Origin: JAEUOS01 sp965279115
GTDB lineage: Bacteria; Pseudomonadota; Gammaproteobacteria; Burkholderiales; JAEUOS01
Length of the DNA: 64,000 bases
Direction: 5' to 3'
NCBI GenBank assembly: GCA_965279115.1
Contig: OZ257137.1
Coordinates: 5,642,001 to 5,706,000 of the forward strand
A program made the translations under genes and the position numbers. Of this stretch, positions 41,362 to 50,436 are shown piece by piece. Positions within the stretch are counted from its first letter, which is position 1; the number at the start of each line of letters is the position of its first letter. The notes beneath the pieces were generated by a model, which searched no databases, had not been told where the DNA came from, and worked only from the letters and a program-made list of their open reading frames with translations.

Positions 41362-42369
41362 TTGAAAATCAATCGAGCAGCGTCGCCGCCACGCGGCGTC
41401 ACACGGCGGCGCCTGCTGGGCGCGGCTGGCCTGGCGGCGCTGCCGCTTGGGAACATGCCGGTCCGTGCGCAGACACGCTGGCCGGAGCGCCCGGTCAAGC
41501 TGGTGGTGCCGTTTCCGCCCGGCGGCAACAGCGACGCGCTGGGCCGGGTGGTGGCCGAGCGCCTGCGTGACCTGTTGGGGCAAAGCGTGGTGGTCGACAA
41601 CAAGCCCGGTGGCACCACCCAGGTGGGCACCGAGTTGGTCGCGCGCGCCGAGCCAGACGGCTACACCATGCTGCTGGCGGCGGCCACCTCGTTTACCGTG
41701 TTGCCCAACCTGCGCAAGTTGCCCTACGACCACGAAAACGGCCTGGAAATCGCCTGTGGGCTGGCCGACTACGTGGCGATCGTCACCGCGCGCAACAGCC
41801 TGGGCGTGAAGACCCTGCCGGAGTTTGTCGCGCTGGCAAAGAAGCAGCCCGGCAAGCTCACCTGGGGTTCGGCAGGCGTGGCCTCGGCCGGGCACCTGTA
41901 TGGCGAGGTGATCAAGCAGCAGACCGGCATCGACATGCTGCATGTGCCCTTCAAGGGCTCCGCCGATCTGATCGCCGCCCTGGCCGGCGGGCAGATCGAC
42001 CTGATCATCGACGGGGTGGGGCTGGGCATGGCAAAGAACGGCCAGGCAACCGCGCTGGCGGCGTTTTTCCATCGCCGCCATCCGGACCTGCCCAACGTGC
42101 CTTCGCTGCGCGATACCGGGCTCAAGATCGAGATCCCCGCAGGCGGTTGGGGGCTGGCTTTTCCGAAGGGCACGCCGCGTCCGATCGTTGAACAGGCCGG
42201 CGCCGCCGCGGAAAAATTCCTTGCCGAACCGGATACCCGCGCGCGGCTGCTCAAGGCCAGCGTGGTGGCGGAATGGATGTCGGCATCCGACTACCGCAAG
42301 GCACTCAACCAGGGGCGCGGCTATTTCGGCACCCTCATCAAGAACGCCGGCATCCGGCTGGAAGGCTGA
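41362..42369 (+). CDS. Bug-family (TctC-like) periplasmic solute-binding protein, TTG start
   Basis: A 335-residue Bug protein with a twin-arginine-like leader (TRRRLLGAAGLAALPLGNM) and the family motifs RPVKLVVPFPPGGNSDALG, DNKPGGTTQVG and KLPYDHENGLEIA. The start is a TTG at 41362, well placed after GGGAGA. It is the first of two Bug proteins in a six-gene catabolic cluster and has no TctAB partners here. It may bind the carboxylate activated by the CoA-transferase, which begins 6 bp downstream, or by the CoA ligase. The ligand is inferred only from context. Confidence 0.9.
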   Translation: MKINRAASPPRGVTRRRLLGAAGLAALPLGNMPVRAQTRWPERPVKLVVPFPPGGNSDALGRVVAERLRDLLGQSVVVDNKPGGTTQVGTELVARAEPDGYTMLLAAATSFTVLPNLRKLPYDHENGLEIACGLADYVAIVTARNSLGVKTLPEFVALAKKQPGKLTWGSAGVASAGHLYGEVIKQQTGIDMLHVPFKGSADLIAALAGGQIDLIIDGVGLGMAKNGQATALAAFFHRRHPDLPNVPSLRDTGLKIEIPAGGWGLAFPKGTPRPIVEQAGAAAEKFLAEPDTRARLLKASVVAEWMSASDYRKALNQGRGYFGTLIKNAGIRLEG

Positions 42370-42375
42370 ACCCAA

Positions 42376-43569
42376 GTGAACAAGCAGGCATTTTCCAACG
42401 TACGCATCCTCGATTTCACGCATTACCTGGCGGGGCCGGTGGGCACCTTTCAACTGGCCATGCAGGGGGCGGATGTCATCAAGGTGGAACCGCTGGCCGG
42501 CGACGGCATGCGCCCGTCGTCCACTGAAAAACACTGGAACGACCGCAACATGGGCCCGGCCTGGATGGCGGCCAATGCCGGCAAGCGCAGTATCCGGGTG
42601 GACTTGGGCAAGCCCGAAGGAGTGGAAATCATCAAACGCCTGGCAGCCACGGCCGATGTCGTGTGCGAGAACTTCCGCCCCGGCGTGATGGAGCGCCTGG
42701 GCGTGGGCTGGACGCAGCTTTCGGCCATCAACCCGCGCCTGATCTACTGCGCTGTGTCCGGCTTCGGCACCACCGGGCCGGACAGCAAGGAACCCGCCTT
42801 CGACGGCAAGATCCAGGCGATGTCCGGCCTGATGGCGCTCACCGGCGAACCCGAGCAGGGGCCGATGCGCGCCGGTTTCGCCGCCGCCGATGTAGCCACC
42901 GGCATGATGACGGCTTTCGCGCTTGCCACCGCGCTGTACCAGCGCACCCATACCGGGGTGGGGCAGTTCGTCGACGTTTCCATGCTCGACACCATGCTCA
43001 ATTTCCTGGCCTGCCAGGCGGCCGAGACCACGGTGTCGAACGTGAAGCATGTGCAAAACGGCAATCGCTCGATCAGCCGCAAGCCCACCGCCGACCGTTT
43101 TCGCTGCGGCGACCGCTTCATCGTGCTGGCGGTGATGACGGAAAAGCAGTTCGTCAACCTGATGACGGCGATCGGGCGCGCCGATACGTTGGCCGACCCG
43201 CGCTTCTCCGGCTGGGAGGGCCGCACGGAGCACCGCGATGCCTTGCGCGAAATCATTGAATCGGCCATGGCCGTGGGTGGCTTCGACGCATGGGAGGCGC
43301 GCCTGAAGGAAGCAGACATCCCTTTCGGGCGGGTTCATTCGCTGGACGAAATCATCACGCACCGGCAGGTGGCGCATCGCGGCCTGCTACAGGAGGCCGC
43401 CACGCCCTACGGCCCGGTGACACTGATCGGGCCGGCCTTCCGCATGGCCCATGATGAAGGCCGGGTGGGCCCGGTGGCCGACCTGGGCGAGCACACCGAC
43501 GCCGTGCTGGCCGAGGCGGGCTACGACGCGCAGGCCATCGCGGCGCTGCATGCGAAAGGCATCATCTAG
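42376..43569 (+). CDS. family III CoA-transferase (CaiB/BaiF type)
   Basis: A 397-residue enzyme that moves CoA between carboxylic acids. It has RILDFTHYLAGPVGTFQLAMQGADVIKVEP at the N-terminus (family signature), NAGKRSIRVDLGKPEG, the region around catalytic Asp in RAGFAAADVATGM, and GVGQFVDVSMLDTML. The start is a GTG at 42376, 6 bp after the Bug stop. Its presence beside a CoA ligase suggests two routes to the same acyl-CoA, or CoA recycling from a pathway product. Confidence 0.92.
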   Translation: MNKQAFSNVRILDFTHYLAGPVGTFQLAMQGADVIKVEPLAGDGMRPSSTEKHWNDRNMGPAWMAANAGKRSIRVDLGKPEGVEIIKRLAATADVVCENFRPGVMERLGVGWTQLSAINPRLIYCAVSGFGTTGPDSKEPAFDGKIQAMSGLMALTGEPEQGPMRAGFAAADVATGMMTAFALATALYQRTHTGVGQFVDVSMLDTMLNFLACQAAETTVSNVKHVQNGNRSISRKPTADRFRCGDRFIVLAVMTEKQFVNLMTAIGRADTLADPRFSGWEGRTEHRDALREIIESAMAVGGFDAWEARLKEADIPFGRVHSLDEIITHRQVAHRGLLQEAATPYGPVTLIGPAFRMAHDEGRVGPVADLGEHTDAVLAEAGYDAQAIAALHAKGII

Positions 43570-43632
43570 ACGCAGTTCATCAGGGCGCCACTACGACAAC
43601 CACAGGGCGCCGCAATCCAAGGGAGAACAAGA

Positions 43633-44373
43633 ATGGAAAAAGTACTCGTTACCAACAACCCCGACGGCACCACCGTGATCGCCATCAACCGGCCGGACCG
43701 TCGCAATGCCATCTGCGCGCAAACCGCGGAGGAACTGCAGCAGGCCTTTGCCGAATTCGACGCGTCCGAGCAGAAGGTGGCGGTGTACACCGGCGTTGGC
43801 GACGAGGCGTTTTCCGCCGGTGCGGACGTGACCAAGCTGCCGCAGCTTTGGCGCTGCATTCCCACCGTGGGCATCACCACCGAAAAGCCGGTAATCGCCG
43901 CGGTGGGCGGCTGGTGCGTGGGCGGGGCGCTGGTGGCGGCGATGATGTGCGACCTGCTGGTGGCGGCAGACAATGCGAAGTTTTCCTACCCGGAGGCCAA
44001 GCTTGGTTTCACTGGCGGCATGATCGCGGGGCTCGCCGCGCGTATCCCGCACAAGCTGGCGATGGAAATGATGCTCCTGTGCCGCACCTGGGACGCCAAA
44101 CGCGCCTATGAAGTGGGTCTGGTCAACGAGATCGTGCCGGTGGGCAAACAGGTCGATGCCGCGCTGGCGATGGCGCGCGAGATGACCACCATGTCGCCGA
44201 TGGTGCTGAAGACCATCAAGCGCTTCGTGGTCGAGGGCGTGATCCCGCAGGGGCCTTCCGAGCGCATGGCCAAGGCCGACCGTGACCTCGGCCTGGTGCG
44301 CGACAGCGAGGACGCGAAGGAGGCGCTGGCCGCCTTCAAGGAAAAGCGCAAGCCGCGCTTTACCGGCAAGTAA
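43633..44373 (+). CDS. crotonase-fold enoyl-CoA hydratase/isomerase family protein
   Basis: A 246-residue crotonase. The oxyanion-hole segments are present: FSAGADV and GWCVGGALVAAMMCD. Classic hydratases use two glutamates. The one equivalent to rat Glu164 is kept (YPEAKLGF, residue 121), but the position of Glu144 is a Val (residue 101, in GGALVAAMMCD). The enzyme may therefore be an isomerase, a hydrolase or a ring-opening variant rather than a true hydratase. GGGAG precedes the ATG. It sits between the CoA-transferase (63 bp upstream) and the second Bug gene (12 bp downstream). Confidence 0.9.
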   Translation: MEKVLVTNNPDGTTVIAINRPDRRNAICAQTAEELQQAFAEFDASEQKVAVYTGVGDEAFSAGADVTKLPQLWRCIPTVGITTEKPVIAAVGGWCVGGALVAAMMCDLLVAADNAKFSYPEAKLGFTGGMIAGLAARIPHKLAMEMMLLCRTWDAKRAYEVGLVNEIVPVGKQVDAALAMAREMTTMSPMVLKTIKRFVVEGVIPQGPSERMAKADRDLGLVRDSEDAKEALAAFKEKRKPRFTGK

Positions 44374-44385
44374 GGGGAAGGCGGC

Positions 44386-45351
44386 ATGTCGCGTTTCCTG
44401 AACCTGGGCGCCTGGCTCGTTGGTGCGCTGGCCGCGCTGGCCTTACCGCCGGCCGGTGCGCAAACCTGGCCGAGCCAGCCGATCAAGCTGGTGGTGCCGT
44501 ACCCCGCCGGCGGCAATGCCGATGCCATCGGCCGCCTGGTGGCCAACAAGGCTGGGGCAGCGTTGGGTCCCGGCATGGTGGTGGAAAACCGCGCAGGCGC
44601 CGGTGGCACCATCGGCGCGCAGGCGGTGGCGCGTGCGCCGGGGGATGGCTACAACTTCCTGCTGGCACCGGTGGCGATACTCGCGATCACGCCGCACCTG
44701 CGCCGGGTGCCCTACGACCCGGAAACCGATCTCGTTCCCGTGGCAATGCTTTCCAGCAGCTATGGGCTGATGGCGGCGCGCAAGGACTTTCCGGCGGGCA
44801 ACGTCCAGGAATTCATCGCACTGGCCAGACAGCAGCCCGGCAAGTTCACCTTCGGTTCCGCCGGTGCGGCTACCGCCACGCACATCACCGGCGAGATCGT
44901 GCACCTCAAGTCCGGCGTGAAGCTCCTGCATGTGCCCTACAAGGGCTCGGCCGACGCGCTCACCGACCTGTTGGGCGGACGCATCGATTTGATGTACGAC
45001 CCGGTGGCGCTTGCCCAGGCCAAGGCCGGCAACCTCAAGGTGCTTGCGGTCACAAGCAACGTGCGCCACCCGGAGTTGCCCAACATAGCCACGCTCAAGG
45101 AATCGGGCCTGGATATGCCGGGGGGAAGCTGGTTTGGCCTGTTCGCGTCGAAGGGTACGCCGGCCGCGCTGGTCACGCGCATGGCGGCAGAGGTGGAGAA
45201 GGTTGTCACCGGTCCGGAAGCGCGCGAGGCCATGCTCAAGTTCAGCCAGTACCCGGACTTCAAGGGTCCGCAGGCCTTTGCGAAGCAGGTACAGGACGAC
45301 CGTGCCTTCTTCAAGGACCTGATCGACCGTGCCGGCATCAAGGCCGAGTGA
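44386..45351 (+). CDS. Bug-family (TctC-like) periplasmic solute-binding protein
   Basis: A 321-residue Bug protein. The signal peptide ends near LPPAGAQ, and the fold begins TWPSQPIKLVVPYPAGGNADAIG, then ENRAGAGGTIG and RVPYDPETDLVPVAML. It is the second binding protein in this cluster, separated from the first by the CoA-transferase and crotonase genes. The two are distinct in sequence, so they may bind different ligands, for example substrate and an overflow intermediate. It is coupled closely to the reductase gene, which begins 3 bp after its stop. Confidence 0.92.
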   Translation: MSRFLNLGAWLVGALAALALPPAGAQTWPSQPIKLVVPYPAGGNADAIGRLVANKAGAALGPGMVVENRAGAGGTIGAQAVARAPGDGYNFLLAPVAILAITPHLRRVPYDPETDLVPVAMLSSSYGLMAARKDFPAGNVQEFIALARQQPGKFTFGSAGAATATHITGEIVHLKSGVKLLHVPYKGSADALTDLLGGRIDLMYDPVALAQAKAGNLKVLAVTSNVRHPELPNIATLKESGLDMPGGSWFGLFASKGTPAALVTRMAAEVEKVVTGPEAREAMLKFSQYPDFKGPQAFAKQVQDDRAFFKDLIDRAGIKAE

Positions 45352-45354
45352 CAC

Positions 45355-46815
45355 ATGTGGAAGCCGCCACAGCGCATCAGGTTCCACCCGACGCCCGGGC
45401 AGATGCCGACACGCGAGGAAGCCACGGTCGCCGCGCTGTTCAGCCCGCTTGCCGTCGGTCCGCTGACCCTGGAACACCGCACCTGGGTGCCGGCGATGGT
45501 GCCGTGGCGTTCCAACAAGGAAGGATTCGTCACCACCGACGTGCTGCAGTGGTACGAGCGCTTCGCGCGCGGCCGACCGGGCGCCATCGTGATCGAGGCC
45601 ACCGGCATACGCGATGTGCCCAGCGGCCCGCTGCTGCGCATCAGCCACGACCGCTACATCGCCGGCCTGACCGAACTGGTCGAGACCATTCGCCGCGCCA
45701 GCGATGGGCATACCCGGGTGTTCATCCAGATCATCGACTTCCTGAACATTCGCCGGCGCCCTGAGCCGGAGAAGTTCTTCCAGCGTTTTCTGCGCATCAC
45801 GCCGCGCCATCGCGAGCTGCTCGGTGCGGCCGACTGGAGCGAAGAAGCGGTGCGCGCGCACCTGGCGCAGTTGCCTACCGAGGCTGTCCGTTCTGTCCTT
45901 GACGAGCGCGAGTGGGAAGCATTTCAGTACGGCGCGCGCGAGCGTGTCAATGATATGGAATTGCCGCATATCCGCGAACTTCCGCAGGTGCTGCCGGGGC
46001 TGTTCGCCGCGGCGGCGGCGCGTGCCCGCACGGCCGGCTTCGATGGCGTGGAATTGCACTATGCGCATGCCTACACCATGGCGTCCTTTCTTTCGGCAAC
46101 GAACGTGCGCACCGACGGCTACGGCGGCGAACGCGCCAACCGGGTGCGGCTGCCCCTCGAGGTCTATCGGGCGGTGCGCGCAGCCACCGGCACGGACTAT
46201 GTGGTCGGCTGCCGCTTTCTCACCGATGAGTGCATCGAGGGCGGCAACACCGTCGAGGACGCCACCTGGTTCGGGGTGGAGTTCGCGCGTGCCGGCATGG
46301 ACTTCATTTCCACGTCGCGCGGCGGCAAGTTCGACGATGCCAAGCAGCCGGTTGTAGGTGCCTCGGCCTATCCGTATACCGGCCGCAGCGGCTACGAATG
46401 CATGCCGCAATACCTGTCCGACGAGTTCGGGCCGTTCGGCCGCAACATCGCGCCGACCGCCACGATCCGGCGCGCCATCCGTGCCGCCGGGTTCGACGTT
46501 CCGGTGGTGTGTACCGGGGGTGTGCACAATTTCGAGATGGCCGAAGCCATGCTCGCACGCGGTGATTGCGACATCGTAGGCACTGCGCGGCAAAGCCTGG
46601 CCGACCCGGATTGGGCCCTGAAAACCCGGCTCGGCCTTGGCGGCGAGGTGCGCCTGTGCGAGTACACCAACTACTGCGAAGGCCTGGACCAAAAACACAA
46701 GCAGGTGACCTGCCAGCTATGGGACCGCACCGCCCTGGATGAGCCAGGCATCCGCTTTTCATCCGACGGCAAGCGCCGCCTGGTGGCGCCACCGTGGTCG
46801 CCGCCGCTCTCCTGA
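45355..46815 (+). CDS. Old Yellow Enzyme-like NADH:flavin oxidoreductase with a degraded Fe-S motif
   Basis: A 486-residue FMN TIM-barrel enzyme of the OYE / dienoyl-CoA reductase superfamily. The substrate-binding pair is in VELHYAHAYTMASFLS, with HxxH, followed by RTDGYGGERANR; the FMN-phosphate end is CTGGVHNFEMAEAML. It is longer than simple OYEs because of an insertion around residues 125-205. The C-terminus has CEYTNYCEGLDQKHKQVTC, resembling the 4Fe-4S motif of dienoyl-CoA reductase (C-x2-C-x3-C-x11-C) with one Cys replaced by Thr and one residue lost. The flavodoxin-like NAD domain of full-length reductases is missing. Probable role: reduction of a conjugated or cyclic acyl-CoA in the cluster. 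Confidence 0.85.
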   Translation: MWKPPQRIRFHPTPGQMPTREEATVAALFSPLAVGPLTLEHRTWVPAMVPWRSNKEGFVTTDVLQWYERFARGRPGAIVIEATGIRDVPSGPLLRISHDRYIAGLTELVETIRRASDGHTRVFIQIIDFLNIRRRPEPEKFFQRFLRITPRHRELLGAADWSEEAVRAHLAQLPTEAVRSVLDEREWEAFQYGARERVNDMELPHIRELPQVLPGLFAAAAARARTAGFDGVELHYAHAYTMASFLSATNVRTDGYGGERANRVRLPLEVYRAVRAATGTDYVVGCRFLTDECIEGGNTVEDATWFGVEFARAGMDFISTSRGGKFDDAKQPVVGASAYPYTGRSGYECMPQYLSDEFGPFGRNIAPTATIRRAIRAAGFDVPVVCTGGVHNFEMAEAMLARGDCDIVGTARQSLADPDWALKTRLGLGGEVRLCEYTNYCEGLDQKHKQVTCQLWDRTALDEPGIRFSSDGKRRLVAPPWSPPLS

Positions 46816-46816
46816 G

Positions 46817-48457
46817 ATGGCTGGTATCGCCTTCCAACCATCCGGCTACGCCGACGATTTCGCGCGCGCCAACCTGCCGCCGGCCGAGCAATGGCCGGAA
46901 CTGATCTTCGAGTTGCCGGAACTGGACTATCCGCCGCGCCTGAACTGCGCGGCGGCGTTTGTCGATGCCCATGTCGCGGCCGAACACGGGGAGCGCACTG
47001 CGCTGGTCGGCGCGAGCGGCCCGGTGACGTATGCGGAATTGCTCGCGCGGGCCAACCGTATCGCCCGCGTGATCAGCGAGGACCTGCGCCTGCCCACCGG
47101 CAGCCGGGTGCTGCTGCGCAGCGGCAACAACCCTGCGCTGGCCGCCTGCTGGCTGGGCCTGGTCAAGGCCGGTTGCATCGCGGTGACCACCATGCCGCTG
47201 TTGCGCGAGCGGGAACTCTCCGCCATCGTGCGCAAGGCCGGGATCGCCACAGCCCTTTGTGATCATGCGCTGGCCGACGAGATGCGCCTCACCCGCGCCG
47301 CTTGTGTCGGGTTGAAGCACGTCCTGTATTTCAACGCGCCGGACAATGCGCCCGACAGCCTCGAGGCACTCGCGGCGGGAAAGCCGGCCGGCTTCACCAA
47401 TGTCGACAGCGCGGCTGACGACGTGGCCCTGATCGCGTTCACCTCCGGCACCACCGGCGTGCCCAAGGGCACCCTGCATTTCCATCGTGACGTGCTGGCC
47501 ATCTGCGACGTGTTGTCGCGCCAGGTCATCGCGCCGGGGCAGGAGGACGTGTTCATCGGCACACCGCCGCTGGCCTTCACCTTCGGGCTGGGTGGCCTGT
47601 TCCTGTTTCCGCTGCGGGTGGGCGCAGCCGGCGTGCTCATCGAGCAATGGACGCCGGAGACGCTGCTTGCGGGCATCGCCCGCCACAAGGCCAGCATCTG
47701 TTTCACCGCACCGACCTTCTATCGCAAGATGGCGCCGCTCGCGGCAGGGCATGACCTCTCCAGCCTGCGCGTGACGGTGTCGTCCGGCGAGATGTTGCCC
47801 GCCGATACCCGCGCCGCCTGGCGCGAGGCCACCGGCATCGAGATGACCGAATGCCTCGGTTCCACCGAACTCCTGCATGCCTTCATCGCCTGCAAGCCGG
47901 GCGAGGTGCGGCCCGGCGCCACCGGCCGCGTGGTGCCGGGATACCGTGCCGCGGTGCTGGGGGACGACGGGGTACCCGTGCCGCCCGGGCAGATCGGCCG
48001 CCTCGCCATCAAGGGGCCGACCGGCTGTCGCTACCTGGCCGACGCGCGCCAGGCCACCTATGTGCAGAACGGCTGGAACCTCACCGGCGACGCCTACCTG
48101 ATGGACGGGGACGGCTACTACTGGTACCAGTCGCGCACCGACGACATGATCATCAGCGCCGGCTACAACATCGCCGGGCCCGAGGTGGAGGACGTGCTGC
48201 TCACCCATCCCGGCGTGGCCGAGTGCGGCGTGGTCGGGGTGGCCGATGCGGAACGCGGCCAGATCGTCAAGGCCTGCGTGGTGCTGCGCCCCGGTTTCGT
48301 GGCTGGCGACGCCACCGCACGTGAATTGCAGGACCTGGTCAAGGCCACCATCGCGCCCTACAAATACCCGCGGGCGGTGCAGTTCGTGGACGCGTTGCCG
48401 CGCACCGAGAACGGCAAGCTGCAGCGCTTCAAGCTGCGTCGCGGCGAGATTGCTTGA
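46817..48457 (+). CDS. benzoate/2-aminobenzoate-CoA ligase-like AMP-forming enzyme
   Basis: A 546-residue adenylate-forming ligase. The motifs are in order: phosphate loop IAFTSGTTGVPKGT, ECLGSTELLH (A5), then the hinge and late motifs GRTDDMIISAGYNIAGPEVED, and the catalytic Lys in RTENGKLQRFKLR. The overall layout (short N-terminus, LPPLAFTFGLGG-like stretch) is that of benzoate and 2-aminobenzoate-CoA ligases. It activates a carboxylic acid to its CoA ester with ATP. It begins 1 base after the reductase stop, so the two gene products probably act consecutively. The aryl acid identity is not readable. Confidence 0.88.
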   Translation: MAGIAFQPSGYADDFARANLPPAEQWPELIFELPELDYPPRLNCAAAFVDAHVAAEHGERTALVGASGPVTYAELLARANRIARVISEDLRLPTGSRVLLRSGNNPALAACWLGLVKAGCIAVTTMPLLRERELSAIVRKAGIATALCDHALADEMRLTRAACVGLKHVLYFNAPDNAPDSLEALAAGKPAGFTNVDSAADDVALIAFTSGTTGVPKGTLHFHRDVLAICDVLSRQVIAPGQEDVFIGTPPLAFTFGLGGLFLFPLRVGAAGVLIEQWTPETLLAGIARHKASICFTAPTFYRKMAPLAAGHDLSSLRVTVSSGEMLPADTRAAWREATGIEMTECLGSTELLHAFIACKPGEVRPGATGRVVPGYRAAVLGDDGVPVPPGQIGRLAIKGPTGCRYLADARQATYVQNGWNLTGDAYLMDGDGYYWYQSRTDDMIISAGYNIAGPEVEDVLLTHPGVAECGVVGVADAERGQIVKACVVLRPGFVAGDATARELQDLVKATIAPYKYPRAVQFVDALPRTENGKLQRFKLRRGEIA

Positions 48458-48510
48458 GGCGCCGGGCGCGCTCGCATCGGGAGGAATGGCCGTTACCCGC
48501 GGCCGGCGCC
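48458..48510 (+). terminator. inverted repeat after the CoA ligase gene (possible terminator)
   Basis: Perfect 8-bp arms GGCGCCGG (48458-48465) and CCGGCGCC (48503-48510), with a 37-base loop, starting at the ligase stop codon. There is no T run. It may mark the end of the catabolic operon, but the wide loop makes this uncertain. Confidence 0.3.
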
Positions 48511-48582
48511 TGACCAGGCGAATGGACCGCTGATCCTCCGGTATCCGTCACGCGGGCCTGACCTCGCGTACTATTGGTCGCC

Positions 48583-50373
48583 ATGAGCTTGCGCAACCGC
48601 ATCCTGTTGCTGGTTTTGCTGGCGACTCTGGTACCGGCAGCGATCTGGGCGTACCTTCTTGCTGAGGATCGCGGGCAAGCCATTGCCGAGGCCGAGGAAA
48701 GACTCCAAGCCGCCGGCAGTCTCATCGCCGACGATCTTCATGATGCGGTGCGCAGCACGGCCCAACTGGAGTACGGACTGGCGCGCGCACGCGATCTCGA
48801 CACCGGCGACCGGACGACCTGCTCGAACTTCCTCGCAGGGGTGCTGACCGAGCATCCGCAGTACACCGGATTGCTCACGATTCGCCCGGACGGCACCCTG
48901 TTCTGTGACTCGCTGCGCACCGGCAGGGAATTGCAATTGGCGGACCGTCGTTACTTCCAGGAGGCGCTTGCGCCCAAGACCCGGCTGGCGCTCGAACCGG
49001 CGTTCGGCCGCCTGACCGGCAAGGCGGTGATGCAGATCGCCTACCCGGCGCGCGACGAGCGCGGCGCCGTCAGGTTTGTGCTGCTGGCGTCGCTCGACCT
49101 CGACAAGCTCATGCGCACGCGCGCCCGCAGCGTGCCGTTCGAGACGGCGGTGCTTGCGCTGATGGACGGCAAGGGAACCGTGCTGACCTGGCATCCCGAG
49201 GGCGAGGTGCGCCCGGGTACGTCGCTGGCCGATAGCGCGCTTCACAAGCTGGCGCAACAGCGCGGCGCCAAGGGCGGGCATGCGCGCATCGCCTCGGAAA
49301 GCGCGGACCGGGTCTGGGTGGTTGCCTCACCGAGCCGGCGCGAGCCCTCCGGGGCGGACCTTGCGGTGCTGGTCGGGGTATCCCGGCACGAGTTGACTGC
49401 GGCGGCGGAACACAGGATGAACCAGGCCCTGGCGATCGTGGCGGTGGTTGCGTTGCTGGCCTTCATGCTCGCCTGGGCCATAGCGGAAGCCGGCATCCGC
49501 CGTCCGATCAAGCGCATGATGGACGCCGCGACGCAATTCGCGGCGGGCAACATGCGTGCGCGCATCGGTGCGCCCTATGCGCATGGCGAGCTTGGTTCCC
49601 TGATGCACTCGCTCGATGCCACCGCCGATGTGCTCGAAAAACTCAACACCGAACTGGAACGCCGGGTTGCCGAGCGGACCGCGCAACTCGAGGCCGCGAA
49701 CCGGGATCTCGAAGGATTCAGCTACTCCGTTTCGCACGACCTGCGCACGCCGCTGCGGGCGATCGACGGCTTCGCGCGCACCTTGCTCGAGGATCACGCC
49801 GATGCGCTGGATGACGAAGGCCGGCGCCTGCTCGGCGTGGTCTGCGAGCGCGCGCGCTGGATGGGTGTGCTGATCGACGAACTGCTGGACCTTTCGAGGT
49901 TGAGGCACAGCCCGCTGGCGGCATCCGCGCTCGACATGGCGGCGCTGGTGCAAAGCGCGCTCGATGAGGTGGTCGGCGCCGCCGGTGAGGCGCCGCGCTG
50001 GCATTGCGAGATCGGCCCGCTGCCGGCCGCCAGCGGGGATCCCATGCTGATCCGCCAGGTATGGGTGAACCTGCTGTCCAACGCATTCAAGTTCTCCGCG
50101 AAAAGTGCCCAGCCTGCGGTCGAGGTGAGCGGCTCGATGAATGGTGCCGAACTGGTGTATTGCGTCAAGGACAACGGGGCCGGCTTCGACATGCGCTACT
50201 ACGACAAGTTGTTTGGCGTATTCCAGCGCCTGCACCGGGCGGAGGAGTTTCCTGGTACCGGCGTCGGACTGGCCATCGTGAAGCGGGTGGTGGAGCGCCA
50301 CGGCGGGCGGGTCTGGGCGGAAAGCCAGCCGGGACTGGGCGCCGCGTTTTATTTCTCGCTGCCGGCGCCCTGA
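48583..50373 (+). CDS. transmembrane sensor histidine kinase
   Basis: A 596-residue sensor kinase. The first membrane helix is ILLLVLLATLVPAAIWAYLLA. A periplasmic Cache-like sensor of about 240 residues follows, then a second helix (ALAIVAVVALLAFMLAWAIAEA) and HAMP (IRRPIKRMMDAATQFAAGN). The HisKA domain has phospho-acceptor His in SVSHDLRTPLRA, and the ATPase has N-box VWVNLLSNAFKFS, DNGAGFD and GTGVGLAIVKR, all intact. No response regulator gene is adjacent. The start is the ATG at 48583. The ligand may relate to the upstream catabolic genes, but nothing proves it. Confidence 0.92.
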   Translation: MSLRNRILLLVLLATLVPAAIWAYLLAEDRGQAIAEAEERLQAAGSLIADDLHDAVRSTAQLEYGLARARDLDTGDRTTCSNFLAGVLTEHPQYTGLLTIRPDGTLFCDSLRTGRELQLADRRYFQEALAPKTRLALEPAFGRLTGKAVMQIAYPARDERGAVRFVLLASLDLDKLMRTRARSVPFETAVLALMDGKGTVLTWHPEGEVRPGTSLADSALHKLAQQRGAKGGHARIASESADRVWVVASPSRREPSGADLAVLVGVSRHELTAAAEHRMNQALAIVAVVALLAFMLAWAIAEAGIRRPIKRMMDAATQFAAGNMRARIGAPYAHGELGSLMHSLDATADVLEKLNTELERRVAERTAQLEAANRDLEGFSYSVSHDLRTPLRAIDGFARTLLEDHADALDDEGRRLLGVVCERARWMGVLIDELLDLSRLRHSPLAASALDMAALVQSALDEVVGAAGEAPRWHCEIGPLPAASGDPMLIRQVWVNLLSNAFKFSAKSAQPAVEVSGSMNGAELVYCVKDNGAGFDMRYYDKLFGVFQRLHRAEEFPGTGVGLAIVKRVVERHGGRVWAESQPGLGAAFYFSLPAP

Positions 50374-50436
50374 AGCAAGCCTGCCTGCACCATACGCTTG
50401 CGGCGCGCGGCCGAGCGGCGCGGTTAGAATTCCCCG

